9,822 nt of DNA. Source: Candidatus Thorarchaeota archaeon SMTZ1-83 (GTDB taxonomy: Archaea > Asgardarchaeota > Thorarchaeia > Thorarchaeales > Thorarchaeaceae). Positions 6,316 to 9,822 of the stretch are shown one piece after another; positions within the stretch are counted from its first letter, which is position 1, and every line of letters starts with the position of its first letter. The notes under the pieces were generated by a model. That model saw nothing but the letters and a program-made list of their open reading frames with translations. It searched no databases and was not told where the DNA came from. The DNA is taken from positions 1-9,822 of the forward strand of contig LRSK01000121.1 of assembly GCA_001563325.1 (NCBI GenBank), given 5' to 3'. Position numbers and translations under genes: made by a program.

Positions 6316-7353
6316 ATGGATGGATCTGAGAACTGGTTGTACATGGGAGATTGTCTAGACGTCATAGAATCGTTGCATGGACAACTCGATGAGAAGATCC
6401 GCCTGATCTACATTGATCCGCCTTTTCTATCCGGGACTGACTACACTCTCAAAGAGAGAGGGAAGGGGAGGGGTGACCAAGCTCCTCGATTGCAGGAGAG
6501 AAAAACCTACTCGGACAAGTGGATAGGAGGACTAGATGAGTATCTGCAATTCATGAGGGAGAGACTTAGGGTGATGAGGCCACTCCTCCGACGTGACGGC
6601 AGCATTTGGGTACACCTAGACTGGCATGTTTCACATTACGTCAAGACCATCCTCGACGAGGCCTTTGGCTATTCGAACTTTGTCAATGAGATTGTGTGGC
6701 GCCGTACCAATAGTCCGAAGGCGCAAAGCAAAGGCTTCGGAAGTCAGCACGATATCATCCTACTATATGCCAAAGACACAGCACACTTCTCTACTCGGCC
6801 CGTCTACCGTGTACACGACGAGAAGTCTAGGAGACCCTATAGATACAGCGATGAACGAGGAAGATTCAGACTCATTGAGATAGAAGCTCAAGGAATACAA
6901 AGGACTGAGCATCGAAAGCAGTTCGAATGGAGAGGGAGAAGGGCCCCATATCTGTACAAGAAGAGCACCCTGGATAGATGGTGGGAGGAGGGCAGAATCT
7001 ATGTCAGTAAGAATGGTAGGTACTCGAAGAAGCAGTATCTTGCAGACATTCCGGGTGTCCTGGTTTCCGACTTGTGGCTAGACATCAACCCAATCCAAGG
7101 GGCATCACGTGAGTATTCAGGCTTTCTGACTCAGAAACCCGTGGCATTAGTCGAGAGAATCATTGGCTGTGCAACCGACCACTCCGACTTGGTTGCTGAC
7201 TTCTTTGCAGGATCAGGGAGTACTGCGATTGCCGCCCACAATCTTCGCCGCCGATGGATATTGTGTGATAGCTCAGAGGTCGCTGTCGAGCTAACAAAGA
7301 AGCGGTTGGCTGGTACGGACCCAGGTTTGCGCTATGGGTATTCCGTTTCCTAG
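6316..7353 (+). CDS. Site-specific DNA adenine methyltransferase (beta class, type III Mod-like)
   Basis: The 345-residue protein has the circularly permuted layout of beta-class N6-adenine (or N4-cytosine) methyltransferases. The N-terminal LYMGDCLDVI leads to catalytic motif IV, IYIDPPF (Asp34-Phe37). A central, highly basic region follows (about 130-260), which would be the target-recognition part. Next are TQKPVALVERII (near 272-283) and the SAM-binding motif I, ADFFAGSGST (near 294-303). Methylation of adenine is inferred from DPPF and the type III-like DFFAGSGST; N4-cytosine cannot be excluded. ATG 6316 follows GAGGAG (6308-6313). The frame is open further upstream, but there it overlaps eS17. 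The length is short for a type III Mod subunit, and no Res or endonuclease gene is visible in the following plus-strand genes, so it looks like an orphan methylase. It may be a horizontally acquired gene. Confidence 0.88.
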   Translation: MDGSENWLYMGDCLDVIESLHGQLDEKIRLIYIDPPFLSGTDYTLKERGKGRGDQAPRLQERKTYSDKWIGGLDEYLQFMRERLRVMRPLLRRDGSIWVHLDWHVSHYVKTILDEAFGYSNFVNEIVWRRTNSPKAQSKGFGSQHDIILLYAKDTAHFSTRPVYRVHDEKSRRPYRYSDERGRFRLIEIEAQGIQRTEHRKQFEWRGRRAPYLYKKSTLDRWWEEGRIYVSKNGRYSKKQYLADIPGVLVSDLWLDINPIQGASREYSGFLTQKPVALVERIIGCATDHSDLVADFFAGSGSTAIAAHNLRRRWILCDSSEVAVELTKKRLAGTDPGLRYGYSVS

Positions 7354-7365
7354 ATTGCTGAGCAT

Positions 7366-7683
7366 GTGGCATCAGTACTTGAGATGTTCTGTGCCATGAT
7401 TGCAGAGCAGCTTAACGTCGACTTCGCCTCGCATGAAACTGAGATTGATGATAAGCTCGAAGACGTTGCGAGAGGACACATCCACTCAGCCTATGAGGGA
7501 TTCAAGGAATTATGTGGTACGCTTGATGACAGTATGCTTGAGAGCATCGTTGTACTTCCTCCTCAAACCGGATTCAGAGAGGGTCCTGTCGATAATGTAC
7601 TTCGTGTTATAGCGGGCTATCACGCTGTGCATCACGCAGGCCAGATTGCAATGCTTCTGAAGAGAGCCAAGAGAAGTCACTGA
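7366..7683 (+). CDS. Short DinB-like helical protein, apparently lacking the first helix
   Basis: The 105-residue product is helical and ends in VIAGYHAVHHAGQIAMLLKRA, which matches the last helix of DinB/YfiT-type four-helix proteins, where His-x3-His residues bind metal. The central HIHSAYEGFKELCGTLDD fits helix 3. Full DinB domains are usually 130-170 residues with another N-terminal helix; that part is missing. The GTG at 7366 is the only conventional start here, and there is no strong Shine-Dalgarno site. The five codons before it (TAG ATT GCT GAG CAT) are in frame with the methyltransferase and include that gene's stop. The CAT would supply a helix-2 His, so a GTG start would lose it. 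It may be a real short protein, a 5'-truncated remnant, or one using an ATT start. Its stop overlaps the next start. Confidence 0.6.
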   Translation: MASVLEMFCAMIAEQLNVDFASHETEIDDKLEDVARGHIHSAYEGFKELCGTLDDSMLESIVVLPPQTGFREGPVDNVLRVIAGYHAVHHAGQIAMLLKRAKRSH

Positions 7684-7964
7684 TGAGCATCGAAAGGCAT
7701 ATGTCGCTTCAGACGCTTATTATGAATGTGGTTCTGATGCTGGATGTGTTCCTTATTGCATTGGTTTTCGCAATCGGACTGGGCCTATTTGCATATTCCA
7801 GACTCTCGGGGAGGTTGACATACGGCAACAAAGAGCATGACGAAAGGGCCACAATCTCCGACAAGCTAAGATACTCCAAGCAACATGATATTGGCTTTTT
7901 CGATGGAGAAGAAGAGCAATACTCCGAAGCTCAGTCACGTCTTAGGCAGGTCGGTGGAGCATAG
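7683..7964 (+). CDS. Small single-span membrane protein of unknown function
   Basis: This 93-residue protein was not recognised. Residues ~12-38 form one hydrophobic helix rich in Leu, Val, Ile and Phe with an Asp at 21 buried within it. Arg40 and Arg44 follow, suggesting the C-terminal half is cytoplasmic by the positive-inside rule. The remaining ~50 residues are charged and polar (Lys/Arg/Asp/Glu), with an acidic GFFDGEEEQY stretch. The ATG at 7683 overlaps the TGA of the upstream DinB-like gene (TGATG), so translation is probably coupled. A second in-frame ATG at 7701 is possible. It ends 17 bp from the convergent sdhB stop. A role linked to the upstream genes is inference from this overlap; a link to the succinate dehydrogenase on the other strand has no support. 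Confidence 0.6.
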   Translation: MSIERHMSLQTLIMNVVLMLDVFLIALVFAIGLGLFAYSRLSGRLTYGNKEHDERATISDKLRYSKQHDIGFFDGEEEQYSEAQSRLRQVGGA

Positions 7965-7981
7965 TCGAGAGTTTCAGGAAC

Positions 7982-8716
7982 TCACAGGTTCTTCATCTTC
8001 CGTATTGCTCCCCCAGGAGCGACTCCCTTGGGGCAGACCCTGACGCAGTTCATGATAAGTTCACACAATGGAGCACCATTAGGAGCTTTAGCAGCGTCTA
8101 GGAAGTGATCTCTCTCGTCTACTCGCGAATCTTCGTAGAACCGATATGATTTTGCAAGTGCCGCTGGTCCTACGTACTCCTTCTCGCGTTCATTGATTGG
8201 ACATGAACCATAGCAGTTAGCACACATGATACAGTTCACATACCTATCGATTCTCTTTCTTTCCTCTGGGCTCTGCAATCTGGGTTCTTCATCACCAGGA
8301 GGCTCAGCCCACAGCTTCATAGTTTCGAGAGCATTATAGAAGGCAGTCATGTCAACAACCAAGTCTTTGAGTATGGGCAGATTGGGGAGCGGTTCAATCA
8401 GTATCTCCTTCTCTGAATCCCATCCATGGGGAAAGTCAGTGATGGCCGCGAATGGCTCACGCATATCTACCTTGGAGTCCTTGATGGAGGCAACCTGAGT
8501 CCTGCAGGCAAGCCGTGGCACCTTGTCAATCAGCATTGCACAACTACCACAGACTGCACCCCTACATGAATACCTGAAGGACAATGATTCATCCATGTTG
8601 TCTTGGATTTGGAAGAGAGCGTCAAGCACTGTCATCCCCCTACTGAGATCAACCTTATAGAGATCATAGTGTGTGATCCTCTCGCCCTCTCTACTTCTTG
8701 CTATTCTGAACATCAT
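7982..8716 (-). CDS. sdhB: Succinate dehydrogenase/fumarate reductase iron-sulfur subunit
   Basis: The 244-residue electron-transfer subunit passes electrons from the flavoprotein to the membrane quinone site. All cluster ligands are visible. The [2Fe-2S] site is Cys51, Cys56, Cys59 and Cys71 in YSCRGAVCGSC...RLAC. The [4Fe-4S]/[3Fe-4S] site is Cys162, Cys165, Cys168 and Cys172 in CIMCANCYGSCP, plus Cys218, Cys224 and Cys228 in CELIMNCVRVCPKG. The length is normal for a stand-alone SdhB. There is no C-terminal CCG extension like that of methanogen thiol:fumarate reductase TfrB. The ATG at 8716 overlaps the sdhA TGA (TGATG), with GGAGAGG at 8731-8725 eight nt upstream, so the pair is translationally coupled. 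No anchor subunit follows. Whether it works as dehydrogenase or reductase cannot be told from sequence. Confidence 0.95.
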   Translation of the reverse strand: MMFRIARSREGERITHYDLYKVDLSRGMTVLDALFQIQDNMDESLSFRYSCRGAVCGSCAMLIDKVPRLACRTQVASIKDSKVDMREPFAAITDFPHGWDSEKEILIEPLPNLPILKDLVVDMTAFYNALETMKLWAEPPGDEEPRLQSPEERKRIDRYVNCIMCANCYGSCPINEREKEYVGPAALAKSYRFYEDSRVDERDHFLDAAKAPNGAPLCELIMNCVRVCPKGVAPGGAIRKMKNL

Positions 8717-9822
8717 CAGTATTTCCTCTCCTTAACCTCGAACATGCCTAGCTTCACATCGACGTATTCGGTCTTCAGGTAGTCGTCAATAAGAGTAACC
8801 AGGGAATGCTTCAAGAAGCTCTCATCATCTCTCTCTGGATAGTCAGTCCTCCAGTGTGCGCCACGACTTTCCCTTCTCATCAGGGCAGTCATCGTTATCA
8901 CCTCGGCAAGATCAAGTGTGTTCTCCAGTTCAAGAGCCCGGACTAGAGAAAAGTTGAACTTGGTATCGCTGCGTGCCAGCGCGATATTGCCGAACCTCTC
9001 CTTTAGGAAGCGTATCGCCTTCAGAGCCGATTCGAGTGTTTCTTGGTTTCTAAAGACTCCCACCTCGTTATCCATGATTTCCCCCAGTTGTGCTCGAATC
9101 TCAGCTGGTGACTCTCCTGACTCTCTAAGTAGAATCTCCTGTAGTCTCTCTCGCATCTCAAAGGCGGCTTGCTCCACTCCACATGAATTCACGTCGGGGT
9201 CCTTTGATACATACTCTCTGACCTTCTGGCCCACCAGCCTGCCGAAGACGAGTGTTTCAAGAAGTGAATTGCCCCCGAGTCTGTTGGCTCCATGAACACT
9301 CATGCAAGCTGTCTCGCCGAGAGCATAGAGCCCTGAGAGTGGCGTCTTCCCATCCTTGTCACAGTGGATGCCGCCCATTGAATAGTGTTGGCCAGAACGA
9401 ACTGGGATTGGCGTATCAATCGGGTCAAGATCAGCAAAGAACATAGATATCTCCCGAATGCCCGGCAGTCTTTCCATTATCTTCTCTCGGCCCAGATGTG
9501 TTAAGTCTAGGTGAACGTATGAGTCTTCGAAGCCTCTGCCTTGGTCAATCTCTGTTTGGATTGCTCTTGCAACAATGTCTCTTGGTGCCAGTTCCATCTG
9601 CTTCGGAGCATACTCGGCCATGAATCTCTCACCCCGAGTGTTGAGAAGGTGGCCTCCTTCTCCTCTGGCGCCCTCAGTAATCAGAATACCAGACGGGTAC
9701 AGAGTAGTAGGATGAAATTGCACGAATTCCATGTCCTTCAGAGGGACACCAGCCCTCAATGCAACAGCAGCGCCATCTCCTGTGTTGATTAGGGCATTGG
9801 TAGAGTATCCATAGACTCGTCC
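8716..9822 (-). CDS. sdhA: Succinate dehydrogenase/fumarate reductase flavoprotein subunit, 5'-partial
   Basis: The C-terminal 368 residues are in the window; the frame is open to the right edge and the first ~200 residues are outside, including the Rossmann GxGxxG and the His that binds FAD. The visible part starts GRVYGYSTNALINTGDGAA and runs into MEFVQFHPTTLY. Active-site elements are the QFHPT His, the proton-transfer Arg in TEGARGEGG, the His of GQHYSMGGI, and the substrate Arg in HGANRLGGNS. The helical/capping C-terminal domain ends in RGAHWRTDYPERDD...VKLGMFEVKERKY, as in SdhA rather than L-aspartate oxidase. It is directly coupled to sdhB. The apparent internal TTG near 9759 is not the start, because conserved SdhA sequence continues upstream of it. 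Confidence 0.95.
   Translation of the reverse strand, partial: GRVYGYSTNALINTGDGAAVALRAGVPLKDMEFVQFHPTTLYPSGILITEGARGEGGHLLNTRGERFMAEYAPKQMELAPRDIVARAIQTEIDQGRGFEDSYVHLDLTHLGREKIMERLPGIREISMFFADLDPIDTPIPVRSGQHYSMGGIHCDKDGKTPLSGLYALGETACMSVHGANRLGGNSLLETLVFGRLVGQKVREYVSKDPDVNSCGVEQAAFEMRERLQEILLRESGESPAEIRAQLGEIMDNEVGVFRNQETLESALKAIRFLKERFGNIALARSDTKFNFSLVRALELENTLDLAEVITMTALMRRESRGAHWRTDYPERDDESFLKHSLVTLIDDYLKTEYVDVKLGMFEVKERKY

Noticed and set aside
7351..7353. Read-through of the methyltransferase TAG (for example as pyrrolysine) to make a methyltransferase-DinB fusion
   Set aside because: The frame does continue, but no fusion of this kind is known to me, no pyrrolysine context is visible, and a separate GTG start is available.
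1..9822. CRISPR arrays, tRNA/rRNA genes, insertion sequences or attachment sites
   Set aside because: No regularly spaced repeats, no cloverleaf-like segment with TTCRANY-type arms and no transposase motif or terminal repeats were seen; gaps between genes are all under 170 bp.

Overview
The window looks archaeal, most likely from an uncultured lineage and possibly Asgard (Thor-/Lokiarchaeia-like). The evidence is an eukaryote/archaeal-only ribosomal protein (eS17), an archaeal-type ATP-dependent DNA ligase, the archaeal GTP cyclohydrolase MptA next to an archaeal pterin synthase, and a very large secreted Asn-X-Ser/Thr-rich surface protein. The Asgard placement is inference from the style of that surface protein, not a database result.

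Layout. Bases 1-2515 (minus) are one uninterrupted reading frame running off the left edge: the N-terminal 838 codons of a secreted, probably glycosylated, beta-sandwich/Ig-like surface protein. To its right, also on minus, come mptA (2661-3473) and a PTPS-family gene (3640-4101). Together these give a short pterin route from GTP; the PTPS has the ExxHGH signature of the type that replaces dihydroneopterin aldolase. Next on minus is the DNA ligase. Its gene is split: the catalytic and OB parts lie in one frame (4182-5747) and the first ~44 residues lie in another frame (start at 5902), so the gene carries a frameshift, probably with a small deletion.

A 94-bp divergent gap containing a TATA-like element separates the ligase from a plus-strand group: ribosomal protein eS17 (5997-6248), a beta-type DNA adenine methyltransferase with no visible restriction partner (6316-7353), a short DinB-like protein that seems to lack its first helix (7366-7683), and a small single-span membrane protein (7683-7964) whose start overlaps the preceding stop. 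These end tail-to-tail, 17 bp away, against a minus-strand succinate dehydrogenase/fumarate reductase pair: sdhB (7982-8716), translationally coupled to sdhA (8716 to beyond 9822, N-terminus outside the window).

No tRNA, rRNA, CRISPR array or insertion sequence was recognised. The most interesting points are the broken ligase gene, the unannotated-looking giant surface protein, the methyltransferase/DinB-like/membrane-protein cluster, and the mptA-PTPS pair.
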